Below are positions 33,847-42,298 of a DNA stretch of 64,000 nt, in pieces. Source of the stretch: Rhizobium sp. P38BS-XIX (GTDB lineage: Bacteria > Pseudomonadota > Alphaproteobacteria > Rhizobiales > Rhizobiaceae); assembly GCF_012641435.1 (NCBI RefSeq), contig NZ_JABAIJ010000005.1, positions 248,001-312,000 on the forward strand, in the 5' to 3' direction. Every line of letters starts with the position of its first letter. Within the stretch, counting starts at the first letter, position 1. A model generated the notes under the pieces. The model searched no databases. It worked only from the letters and a program-made list of their open reading frames with translations, and was not told the DNA's origin. The translations under genes were made by a program, and so were the position numbers.

Positions 33847-34977
33847 ATGGTGAAACATAGGGAAAGCCGGCCCGGCCAGAAAAATGCGGGCGGTCTTGGG
33901 GCAAAACCCCGGCGTGACGTGCCCGGCAAGCCGCCGGCAAAGCCTGCGCATGCCTCGCGGCCAGCCAAGCCTTTACGCGAACATAGCGAGCGCGCTGCCG
34001 AGCCGCGTGCAAAAGAACCTGCGGCTGCCACGCCCGAACGCCCGCTGATCGCCCGAACGGGTGAGCGGCCACCAGAGCGCGTACCCGTCATTCTCGAGTC
34101 TCTCGGCGCCGGCGATTTTCATCTGATCGATAGCGGCAACGGGCTGAAGCTCGAGCAGTACGGACCCTACCGCATCGTCCGGCCCGAGGCACAGGCGCTC
34201 TGGCCGCCGTCGCTGGCTGCGCATGTCTGGGACAACGCCGACGCCGTCTTCACCGGCGATACGGATGAGGATGGCATGGGCCGCTGGCGCTTCCCGCGCG
34301 AGGCGCTCGGCGAGACATGGCCGCTGCAATTGCTTGGCGTCGATTTCCTCGGTCGCTTCACCGCGTTTCGCCACGTCGGCGTCTTCCCGGAGCAGATCGT
34401 CCACTGGGCCTGGATGAAGGAACAGATCGAGGCGGCAAAACGGCCGCTGAAGGTTCTCAATCTTTTTGGCTATACCGGTGTTGCCTCGCTGGTCGCTGCG
34501 GCTGCCGGCGCGGAAGTGACCCATGTCGATGCCTCGAAGAAAGCAATCGGCTGGGCGCGCGAAAACCAGGCGCTGGGCCGCATGGAAAAGCTGCCGATCC
34601 GCTGGATCTGCGAGGATGCGATGAAGTTCATCCTGCGCGAGGAGCGGCGCGGCAGCAAATACGACATCATCCTCACGGATCCGCCGAAGTTTGGCCGCGG
34701 CCCGAATGGCGAGGTCTGGCATCTGTTTGAGCACCTGCCGCTGATGCTCGATATCTGCCGCGAGATCCTGTCGCCGAAAGCGCTCGGCCTGGTGCTGACG
34801 GCCTATTCCATCCGTGCCAGCTTCTACTCGATTCATGAGCTAATGCGCGAGACCATGCGCGGAGCCGGCGGCGTCGTCGAATCCGGCGAACTGGTCATCC
34901 GCGAAGCCGGCGTTGACGGCCGCACGCCGGGCAGGGCGCTTTCCACTTCTCTCTTTAGCCGCTGGGTGCCGAAATGA
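33847..34977 (+). CDS. class I SAM-dependent rRNA-type methyltransferase (RlmI-like)
   Basis: A 376-residue protein. The first 75 residues are basic and Pro/Ala-rich, with low complexity. The Rossmann methyltransferase follows with SAM loop VLNLFGYTGVASLVAAAAGA, acidic VTHVDASKKAIGWA and catalytic-type motif ILTDPPKFGRGPNGE. The family methylates rRNA bases; which position is methylated cannot be told. Start ATG 33847 is chosen. It overlaps the TrmH gene by four bases (ATGA), so both are translated together with lspA next. Confidence 0.87.
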   Translation: MVKHRESRPGQKNAGGLGAKPRRDVPGKPPAKPAHASRPAKPLREHSERAAEPRAKEPAAATPERPLIARTGERPPERVPVILESLGAGDFHLIDSGNGLKLEQYGPYRIVRPEAQALWPPSLAAHVWDNADAVFTGDTDEDGMGRWRFPREALGETWPLQLLGVDFLGRFTAFRHVGVFPEQIVHWAWMKEQIEAAKRPLKVLNLFGYTGVASLVAAAAGAEVTHVDASKKAIGWARENQALGRMEKLPIRWICEDAMKFILREERRGSKYDIILTDPPKFGRGPNGEVWHLFEHLPLMLDICREILSPKALGLVLTAYSIRASFYSIHELMRETMRGAGGVVESGELVIREAGVDGRTPGRALSTSLFSRWVPK

Positions 34978-35834
34978 ACCAGGATTTCCGTAGTGACGGC
35001 CCGCGCAAGGTCGGACAGGTCAAGGAGGTCACCTCGCTTGCAAATCCGATCGTCAAGGACATCAAGGCGCTCACGGTCAAGAAGTCCCGCGAGGAAAGTG
35101 GCGCTTTTCTCGCCGAAGGCCTGAAGCTCGTCATCGATGCGCTCGAACTCGGCTGGACGATCCGTACGCTGGTTTATGCCAAGGCCGCCAAGGGCAAGCC
35201 GCTGGTCGAGCAGGTTGCCGCAAAGACGGTCGCCGCCGGCGGTCTCGTGCTCGAGGTCAGCGAAAAGGTCATCGGTTCGATCACCCGTCGCGACAATCCG
35301 CAGATGGTGGTCGGTGTTTTCGAACAGCGCTGGCTGCCGCTTCGGGATGTCAAGCCGAAGGCGAGCGAGACTTGGGTGGCACTCGACCGCGTGCGCGATC
35401 CCGGCAACCTCGGCACGATCATCCGCACCGCCGATGCGGCCGGCGCTTCCGGCGTCATACTCGTCGGGGAAACCACCGATCCGTTTTCACTGGAAACCGT
35501 GCGCGCCACCATGGGCTCGGTCTTCGCCGTTCCCGTCGTCAAGGCGACGCCGGAAGAGTTTCTCGCCTGGAAGAAAAATGCCGATGTCGCCGTCGTCGCC
35601 ACGCATCTGGCCGGCGCAGTCGACTACCGCACCATCGATTACAAGAAGAAGCCCGTCGTCATTTTGATGGGCAATGAGCAATCCGGCCTGCCGGATGTTC
35701 TGGCGAAAGAGGCCGATGCGCTTGCCCGCATCCCGCAGGCTGGCCGCGCCGATAGCCTCAATCTGGCGGTTGCCACGGCAGTCATGCTGTTCGAAGCCCG
35801 CCGTCATATTCTCACCCTTAGCGAGACCCGATGA
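34974..35834 (+). CDS. TrmH/SpoU-family RNA 2'-O-methyltransferase
   Basis: A 286-residue SPOUT methyltransferase. The N-terminal substrate-binding part begins VTSLANPIVKDIKALTVKKS. The knot motifs are ALDRVRDPGNLGTIIRTADA, VVILMGNEQSGLPD and the last motif RIPQAGRADSLNLAVATAVM. It methylates ribose in rRNA or tRNA. It overlaps its upstream methyltransferase gene and lspA by ATGA at each end, forming a tightly coupled triplet. Confidence 0.92.
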   Translation: MNQDFRSDGPRKVGQVKEVTSLANPIVKDIKALTVKKSREESGAFLAEGLKLVIDALELGWTIRTLVYAKAAKGKPLVEQVAAKTVAAGGLVLEVSEKVIGSITRRDNPQMVVGVFEQRWLPLRDVKPKASETWVALDRVRDPGNLGTIIRTADAAGASGVILVGETTDPFSLETVRATMGSVFAVPVVKATPEEFLAWKKNADVAVVATHLAGAVDYRTIDYKKKPVVILMGNEQSGLPDVLAKEADALARIPQAGRADSLNLAVATAVMLFEARRHILTLSETR

Positions 35835-36349
35835 CCGATAGCGAGACCCATGAGCAGCCGACTGCAAAGCCGGCCCTGTTTTCACGGCCCCTGCCGATCC
35901 TGATCTTCATCGTGGTTGCGGTCATTCTCGACCAGATCATCAAGATCATGGTCGATCACTGGTTGCCGCTGCAGGAGATGGTGCCCGTCATTCCGATGCT
36001 GGCGCTCTATCGCACCTACAATCTCGGCGTTGCCTTCTCGATGCTTTCGGGCATGGATGGCTGGTTCATCGTCGGCATGCGTCTTGTCATCGTCGCCTTC
36101 GTGTTGTGGCTCTGGCGGCGCACGCCCGATCATCGCTGGCTTGCTCATCTCGGCTTCGCGCTGATCATTGCAGGTGCGCTCGGCAATCTGATCGACCGCT
36201 TTCTCTACGGTCACGTGATCGATTACGTCCTGTTTCACACCCAGACCTGGTCCTTTGCGGTGTTCAATCTTGCCGACAGTTTCATCACGATCGGCGCCGG
36301 TTGCGTCATCCTCGATGAGCTTCTGATGCCGAAAAAGGCAAAAGCCTAA
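35831..36349 (+). CDS. lspA: lipoprotein signal peptidase (signal peptidase II)
   Basis: A 172-residue inner-membrane aspartyl protease with four membrane helices that cleaves signal peptides of diacylated prolipoproteins. The two catalytic Asp regions are GALGNLIDRFLYG and FNLADSFITIGAG. The length equals the family norm. It overlaps the TrmH gene by four bases. Confidence 0.96.
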   Translation: MTDSETHEQPTAKPALFSRPLPILIFIVVAVILDQIIKIMVDHWLPLQEMVPVIPMLALYRTYNLGVAFSMLSGMDGWFIVGMRLVIVAFVLWLWRRTPDHRWLAHLGFALIIAGALGNLIDRFLYGHVIDYVLFHTQTWSFAVFNLADSFITIGAGCVILDELLMPKKAKA

Positions 36350-36404
36350 AATTCTATCGAATCCCTGAAGGCATCGGGAAGATTGCCTGTGATAGCCAGA
36401 TGGC

Positions 36405-38693
36405 ATGAGCACTCTGGCAAATTTGCAGGAAAAACTTGCCGCTGAGATCAATCGCGGCCAAACGGGTCCGATCGAGGGCCAGTCCGAGACCGGGCAGCCG
36501 CTCGGGGAACCGACCGAGGCCGCGCCCGGCCCCGAGCAGCGCCCGGTTTCATACGCGTCGGCTCAGTGGCTGCAACGCCACTGGCTGAATGGCGGCGGCC
36601 TGATTGGCGGTATCGTTCTTCTTGCAGTCGGCTTTGCCGGTGGTTCGATGTTTCTCGCCGGCGTCGCCGGTCTCGTGGCGATATCCCTCATAATCTTCGG
36701 CATTCTGAATATCTGGAAGGATGCCGGAAGACCGGCGCCCATCGCTCCGGATCTCACTGAAAGCGATCATGATCGCCTTTGGGAGCGTAAGGAAAGCAAT
36801 AGCCTGCTCGCCACCATCCACGATGCCCTTGGCGACATCACGGTTACCCGCAGCATTGATCGCCGCATCCTGGACGCCAACGCCACTTTCCGAAAGCTGA
36901 CCGGCAAATCCAACCCTGAAGGCCTGACGCTCGAGGATACCGGCCTGATGTTTCGGGCGGTGACGGACGCCAAGCACCAGGATGCCGAAATCGTAACGCC
37001 TGAGGGCCACCGCATTTTCGCCTGGCACGATGTCATTTTCCGCGATCCGGCGACGGGGCAATTGTGCATTCAAAGCGTCGCGCGTGATGTGACGGAAGAA
37101 CGCCAGACGGCTCGGCTTCGCGAAGACGCAAGGCTGAAGGCTGAATATAACAGCGCTGCGAAATCGCGGTTGCTGGCAACCGTCAGTCATGAAATCCGCA
37201 CGCCGCTCTCGGGCATTCTCGGCATGAACCACCTGCTGGCGCAGACGCCGCTGACCCTGGAGCAGGCGAATTATCTCACAGGCATTCGTCAGTCGGGTCA
37301 TGCCCTCGTGCAGCTCGTCGAAGATCTTCTTGATTTTTCCACCATCGAGGTTGGCCGCTTCCAGTTGCATCCGCGCCAGGAAACGTTCCGACCGCTGCTG
37401 GAAGGCGTCGTCGAGATGCTTGCCCATCGCGCTCACGAAAAGGGCATCGAGATTGCCGCAAGCGTGGCAGCCGACGTTCCCGAGGCGCTGGAGTTCGACC
37501 CCGCCCGACTACGCCAGGTCTTGTTCAACGTTCTCGGCAATGCCGTGAAGTTCACTCAGACCGGCGGCGTTCTCATCCGCGCCGCGCTCCAGGGCCGCAA
37601 CCTTGTCATCTCGGTGCAGGATAGCGGCCCGGGCATGACGGAAGAGGAGCAGGCACGCGTCTTCGGTGAGTTCGAGCAAGCCGGGGGCATCGTGGAAAAA
37701 AGCGCAGGCACCGGACTGGGTCTTGCGATTTCCGCTCGTATTCTGCGCGAACTCGGCGGCAGGCTGAGCGTTGCAAGCGAACGCGGCAGAGGAAGCGAAT
37801 TCACGATCAATTTCCCCGTCGGCCTCGTGGCCGAGGACGAAGACGAGCGTCGCCACGACATCGTGCTCAAGGGCGCGCATGTTCTGCTCCTGGCGCCCGA
37901 GGGCGCGGCGAGCACCGCCATCGCGCAGACCATCCGCACGCTCGGCGGTCAATGCCGTCTGATCGGTGCCGCCGATATCGACGCGCTTCGACGCTCTCCG
38001 CCGACAGGCGACCGCTACCCCTGGACCGATCTGATCGTCGATCATCGCATGGCGCCTCTCTATTTCCGCGAAGGAAACGAGCAGGCGCTGCCGACGCTGC
38101 GCAAGATTTTCCTTGTCAATCCCGAGGAACGCAACACGCATCCCCTTGATCTGTTCGATGCCTGGCTCATCCGGCCGTTGCGTGAACAATCTCTGATCGA
38201 TGTCTTGAGCGGCCGCATGCGCGGCATGGAGAAGCGCGGCAACATCTTTGAAGGTGTGTCGGAGATCGGCATAACGACGCCCGAGGCGGAAGATCCATCG
38301 CTGGAAATCCTGCTCGGCGAGGATGATCCCGTCAACGCGATGCTGGTGCGCGCCATGCTGGCCAAAGCCGGCCACAGGGTTCGTCTTGTCGAGGATTTCG
38401 ATGGCCTGCGCAGCCGTGCGGAAAATGGTGACGCCCGTCCGGATGTGATCGTGACCGATTTCAACATGCCGGGAGGCACCGGCGCGGCCGTGCTTGCGCA
38501 ACTGCGCGCGCAGGAACGCCGGCAGGGATTGCCCGCGCTGCCCATCATCGTGCTGACTGCGGACAGTCGCGATTCGATCCGTCGGCAGGCGTTGCTTGCC
38601 GGGGCCGATGCCGTCATCCTCAAACCCGTCGATCCCGACCGGCTGATGAAGACCGTACAAAGCCTTTCGAAGCTGAATTTTGAGCGTGTCTAG
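36405..38693 (+). CDS. hybrid sensor histidine kinase with pseudo-receiver and receiver domains
   Basis: A 762-residue membrane kinase. Two close helices lie at about 63-103. A PAS-like domain is at about 130-230. HisKA has the phosphorylated His262 in LLATVSHEIRTPLSGILGMN. The ATPase shows FNVLGNAVKFT, DSGPGMTEEEQ and GTGLGLAIS. The segment at about 490-610 looks like a decayed receiver (HVLLLAPEGAASTAIAQTI, LIVDHRMAP). The C-terminal receiver has the acidic pair in LLGEDDPVNAM, the phosphoacceptor Asp685 in VTDFNMPGG and the Lys in ILKPVD. No partner response regulator is adjacent. The signal is unknown. Confidence 0.92.
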   Translation: MSTLANLQEKLAAEINRGQTGPIEGQSETGQPLGEPTEAAPGPEQRPVSYASAQWLQRHWLNGGGLIGGIVLLAVGFAGGSMFLAGVAGLVAISLIIFGILNIWKDAGRPAPIAPDLTESDHDRLWERKESNSLLATIHDALGDITVTRSIDRRILDANATFRKLTGKSNPEGLTLEDTGLMFRAVTDAKHQDAEIVTPEGHRIFAWHDVIFRDPATGQLCIQSVARDVTEERQTARLREDARLKAEYNSAAKSRLLATVSHEIRTPLSGILGMNHLLAQTPLTLEQANYLTGIRQSGHALVQLVEDLLDFSTIEVGRFQLHPRQETFRPLLEGVVEMLAHRAHEKGIEIAASVAADVPEALEFDPARLRQVLFNVLGNAVKFTQTGGVLIRAALQGRNLVISVQDSGPGMTEEEQARVFGEFEQAGGIVEKSAGTGLGLAISARILRELGGRLSVASERGRGSEFTINFPVGLVAEDEDERRHDIVLKGAHVLLLAPEGAASTAIAQTIRTLGGQCRLIGAADIDALRRSPPTGDRYPWTDLIVDHRMAPLYFREGNEQALPTLRKIFLVNPEERNTHPLDLFDAWLIRPLREQSLIDVLSGRMRGMEKRGNIFEGVSEIGITTPEAEDPSLEILLGEDDPVNAMLVRAMLAKAGHRVRLVEDFDGLRSRAENGDARPDVIVTDFNMPGGTGAAVLAQLRAQERRQGLPALPIIVLTADSRDSIRRQALLAGADAVILKPVDPDRLMKTVQSLSKLNFERV

Positions 38694-38844
38694 CGCTTTT
38701 GGGAATGATTTCCTCAAGTCTCGCCCACCAAAGATAGCAAGCGTTAAATGGCCTCAACCAGAGGATATTGCTATCGCTAAACTGGGGACGGAGCTTCCAT
38801 TCGGAAATTGCAACGGGCACGCTTCTTGCTTTTAGCCTGGCTGC

Positions 38845-38862
38845 ATGTCACTTTCCTGTCGC
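38845..38862 (+). promoter_or_regulatory. Pho box (PhoB-binding site) upstream of olsB
   Basis: ATGTCAC-TTTC-CTGTCGC has two 7-base half-sites on 11-base spacing, each matching CTGTCAT/C consensus at all but one position. It ends 48 bp before the olsB ATG, with TTTATGG about 10 bp downstream as a -10 candidate. PhoB induction of ornithine lipid synthesis under phosphate starvation is known in Sinorhizobium. Confidence 0.65.
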
Positions 38863-38910
38863 AAGAATTTGGTTTATGGCGCTATATCGGCCCGTAGGGG
38901 GAGAATCGCC

Positions 38911-39789
38911 ATGTCCATCGAAATTTTGAATCGCGAAGCTCAGGGCGAAATGGTTCAGTCTTCAAAGGCAACGGTTGAGCCGGTTGCCAGCGATGTGCTC
39001 GGACGCATCGGAAATCTAGAAACGCGCCTTGCTCGCACGGCGCGCGAAATCGATGCCGCTCAGGCTGTTCGCTATCGCGTTTTCGTCGAAGAGATGAATG
39101 CGCAATTGCCGGCCGATGCGATGCGTCGGCAGCGCGACGTCGACAGCTGGGATGCCATTTGCGACCATCTTCTGGTTTTGGACCGCTCGCTTGAAGGCGA
39201 TTCGGAAGATCAGATCGTCGGCACCTACCGCCTGCTGCGCCAGGAAGTGGCGATGGCAAACGGCGGCTTCTATTCCTCTTCGGAATTCGACATCGACTCG
39301 CTGCTCGCTCGCCATCCGGACAAGCGCTTCATGGAACTCGGCCGTTCCTGTGTGTTGCCGGCATATCGCAACAAGCGCACGGTCGAACTGCTTTGGCAGG
39401 GCAACTGGGCCTATGCCTTGAAGCATGGCATGGGTGCGATGATCGGCTGCGCCTCGTTCCCCGGCGTTCTTCCAGAACAGCACGCGCTCGCCTTGTCCTT
39501 CCTCTATCATAATGTCGTCGCCAAGGATGAGTGGAACGTCGGTGCTCTGCCGTCGCTTGCGCGCAACATGGATCTGATGCCTGCGGAAGCCGTCAATGCG
39601 AAGAAGGCGCTGATGGCGCTGCCGCCGCTCATCAAGGGTTATCTTCGTCTCGGCGCCATGGTCGGCTCGACCGCCGTCGTCGACAAGGCTTTCAACACGA
39701 CCGACGTGCTGATCGTTCTGCCGATCGCCAGCATTTCGGACCGCTATGTCAATTACTACGGCGCGGACGCCGGTCGCTTCGCAAGCTGA
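38911..39789 (+). CDS. olsB: OlsB, ornithine N-alpha-acyltransferase
   Basis: A 292-residue GNAT-like acyltransferase that joins a 3-hydroxyacyl chain from acyl carrier protein to ornithine, the first step to ornithine lipids. Family features are ARTAREIDAAQAVRYRVFVE, RDVDSWDAICDHLLVLDR, FMELGRSCVLPAYRNKRTVE and GCASFPGVLPEQHALALSFL. ATG 38911 follows GGGGGAGA; an in-frame start at 38845 lies within the Pho box and is rejected. A bidirectional terminator follows. No olsA gene is adjacent; the plsC-like gene at 54852 is a distant candidate. Confidence 0.88.
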   Translation: MSIEILNREAQGEMVQSSKATVEPVASDVLGRIGNLETRLARTAREIDAAQAVRYRVFVEEMNAQLPADAMRRQRDVDSWDAICDHLLVLDRSLEGDSEDQIVGTYRLLRQEVAMANGGFYSSSEFDIDSLLARHPDKRFMELGRSCVLPAYRNKRTVELLWQGNWAYALKHGMGAMIGCASFPGVLPEQHALALSFLYHNVVAKDEWNVGALPSLARNMDLMPAEAVNAKKALMALPPLIKGYLRLGAMVGSTAVVDKAFNTTDVLIVLPIASISDRYVNYYGADAGRFAS

Positions 39790-39832
39790 TCGGCCGCGGA
39801 CGCCGGTCTAGCTGGACAGGCTGCCAATATTG

Positions 39833-39867
39833 AAAAGGCCGGATCGCTGACTTCGATCCGGCCTTTT
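39833..39867. terminator. bidirectional terminator between olsB and maeB
   Basis: 14-base arms with A-run before and T-run after: AAAAGGCCGGATCG, loop CTGACTT, CGATCCGGCCTTTT. It lies between the convergent olsB and maeB genes and can end both. Confidence 0.95.
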
Positions 39868-39897
39868 GCATTCTCAAAGAGTGCAACGCGGTTAGGC

Positions 39898-42186
39898 TCA
39901 AGCACCTGCGCCATAGGCGGCAATTGCCGCCATGTTGACGATGTCGGAATCTTTCGCGCCCATCGAAGTGATCTGCACCGGCTTGTCGAGGCCGACGAGC
40001 AGCGGACCGATGACGGTGGAGCCGCCGAGCTCCTGCAGCATCTTGGTGGAGATCGCAGCCGAATGGAAAGCCGGCATGACGAGCACGTTTGCCGGTCCTG
40101 AAAGCCGCGAGAACGGATAGAGGCTCTCCATGATCTTGCGGTTCAACGCGACGTCGGCGGCCATTTCGCCATCGAATTCGAAGTTCACATGGCGCTTGTC
40201 GAGGATGTTGACCGCCTCGCGCACCCGCTCGGAGCGTTCGCCGGAGGGGTGACCGAAGGTGGAGTAGGCCAGCATGGCGACACGCGGTTCATAGCCCATG
40301 CGCCGGGCAAAGCCCGCAGCTTCTTCGGCGATCTCCGCCAGCTCCTCAGCCGTCGGCATGTCGTGCACGGCCGTATCGGCAACGAAGACGGTGCGGCCGC
40401 GCGCCAGCACGATCGATATGCCGATGATGCGGTGTCCGGGCTTGGCATCGATGCAGCGGCGTACATCGCCGAGCGCGGTCGAGTAATTGCGGGTTACGCC
40501 GGTGACCATGCCATCGGCATCGCCGAGCGCCACCATGCAGGCGGCAAAGTGATTGCGGTCGTTGTGGATCAGGCGCGTTACGTCGCGGTGCAGATAGCCC
40601 TGACGCTGCAGGCGGGCATAGAGATAGTCGATATAGGCATCGACGCGCGTGGAAATGCGGGCGTTGACGATTTCGAGGCCGGGACGGTTGAGGTCGATGC
40701 CCGCGCGCTCGGCGGTGGAGTGAATCAGATCTTCACGGCCGAGCAGTATGGCGGTGCCGAGCCCCTGGTTTGCGTAGGAGAGTGCGGCGCGCATGACCTG
40801 CTCTTCCTCGGCCTCGGCAAAGACGATCCGCTTCTGATACCGGCGCACGCGCTCGTAGAGCTGGGCCAGCGTCGATGCGATCGGGTCACGCCGGGCAGAC
40901 AGCTCGCGCGCATAGGCAGCCATATCCGGCATCTCGCGGCGTGCGACGCCGCTTTCGATCGCGGCCTGAGCGACCGCGACCGGAATGGCCGAGATCAGGC
41001 GCGGGTCGAACGGCACCGGGATGATGTATTGCGGCCCGAAGCGTGGGCGCGCTCCCTGATAGGCGGCTACGACATCGTCAGGCACGTCTTCGCGGGCAAG
41101 GCTCGCCAGCGCATTGACGGCGGCGATCTTCATCTCGTCGTTGATGGTGGTGGCGCGCACGTCGAGCGCGCCGCGGAAGATATAGGGAAAGCCGAGGACG
41201 TTGTTGACCTGGTTCGGATAATCCGAGCGGCCCGTCGCCATGATGGCATCGTCACGGATGCGAGCGACTTCCTCCGGCGTGATTTCCGGGTCGGGATTGG
41301 CCATGGCGAAGATGATCGGCTTATCGGCCATGGAGCGGATCATGTCTTCCGAGAATGCATCTTTCTGCGACAGGCCGAACACGACATCGGCGCCCTTCAT
41401 CGCTTCGGCCAGGGTGCGCTTGTCGGTCTTGACCGCGTGCGCCGACTTCCACTGGTTCATGCCTTCGCTGCGGCCCTGGTAAATTACGCCCTTTGTGTCG
41501 CAGAGAATGATGTTTTCCGGGCTGAAGCCCATTGCCTTGATCAGCTCGATGCAGGCGATGGCGGCAGCCCCCGCGCCATTGCAGACCAGCTTGGTGGTCT
41601 TGAGGTCGCGTCCGGTCAGTTCCAGCGCGTTGATGAGGCCGGCGGCGGCGATGATGGCGGTGCCGTGCTGGTCGTCATGAAATACCGGAATATCCATGAG
41701 CTCGCGCAGCCGCTGCTCGATGATAAAGCAGTCCGGAGCCTTGATATCCTCGAGATTGATGCCGCCGAAAGAGGGGCCGAGATAGCGTACGCAATTGATG
41801 AACTCGTCGACATTCTCGGTGTCGATTTCGAGATCGATGGAATCGACGTCGGCAAAGCGTTTGAAGAGCACCGACTTGCCTTCCATGACCGGCTTGGAGG
41901 CGAGTGCGCCGAGATTGCCAAGGCCGAGAATGGCCGTGCCGTTCGAGATGACCGCGACCATGTTGCCGCGCGAGGTATAGTCGTAGGCGGTGGCCGGATC
42001 GGCGGCGATGGCCTTCACGGGAACGGCGACGCCGGGAGAATAGGCAAGGGAAAGATCGCGCTGCGTCGCCATCGGCTTGGTGGGATTGATCTCAAGCTTG
42101 CCTGGACGGCCCTGCTTGTGAAAGTCGAGCGCTTCCTGGTCGGTAATCCCCGTTCCTGGACGCGACTTGCTCTTGTTGTCAGCCAT
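39898..42186 (-). CDS. maeB: NADP-type malic enzyme with C-terminal phosphotransacetylase-like domain
   Basis: A 762-residue protein. The malic enzyme part (about 1-430) oxidatively decarboxylates malate to pyruvate, with SLAYSPGVAVPVKAIA, FHDDQHGTAIIAAAGL and the dinucleotide loop VCNGAGAAAIACIEL. The C-terminal part (about 440-762) resembles phosphotransacetylase (EIAEEAAGFARRMGYEPRVA, VLVMPAFHSAAISTKMLQEL) and is usually regulatory in this family. Both DME (NAD) and TME (NADP) of rhizobia have this layout; the cofactor cannot be told. GGAGG precedes the ATG. It diverges from mutS. Confidence 0.94.
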   Translation of the reverse strand: MADNKSKSRPGTGITDQEALDFHKQGRPGKLEINPTKPMATQRDLSLAYSPGVAVPVKAIAADPATAYDYTSRGNMVAVISNGTAILGLGNLGALASKPVMEGKSVLFKRFADVDSIDLEIDTENVDEFINCVRYLGPSFGGINLEDIKAPDCFIIEQRLRELMDIPVFHDDQHGTAIIAAAGLINALELTGRDLKTTKLVCNGAGAAAIACIELIKAMGFSPENIILCDTKGVIYQGRSEGMNQWKSAHAVKTDKRTLAEAMKGADVVFGLSQKDAFSEDMIRSMADKPIIFAMANPDPEITPEEVARIRDDAIMATGRSDYPNQVNNVLGFPYIFRGALDVRATTINDEMKIAAVNALASLAREDVPDDVVAAYQGARPRFGPQYIIPVPFDPRLISAIPVAVAQAAIESGVARREMPDMAAYARELSARRDPIASTLAQLYERVRRYQKRIVFAEAEEEQVMRAALSYANQGLGTAILLGREDLIHSTAERAGIDLNRPGLEIVNARISTRVDAYIDYLYARLQRQGYLHRDVTRLIHNDRNHFAACMVALGDADGMVTGVTRNYSTALGDVRRCIDAKPGHRIIGISIVLARGRTVFVADTAVHDMPTAEELAEIAEEAAGFARRMGYEPRVAMLAYSTFGHPSGERSERVREAVNILDKRHVNFEFDGEMAADVALNRKIMESLYPFSRLSGPANVLVMPAFHSAAISTKMLQELGGSTVIGPLLVGLDKPVQITSMGAKDSDIVNMAAIAAYGAGA

Positions 42187-42298
42187 GGTTCCTCCAAACC
42201 TCTTGTGGGCGACCGGTCCCTCTTGCCCGATAGCTGTTGTCTTCTATAGCGGCGCGCGGATAGGGTGACACCTCATTTTTTGGAAAAACTGAACCTCC

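Noticed and set aside
40189..42249. 686-residue open frame on the plus strand
   Set aside because: Antisense shadow of maeB, whose product is unmistakable.
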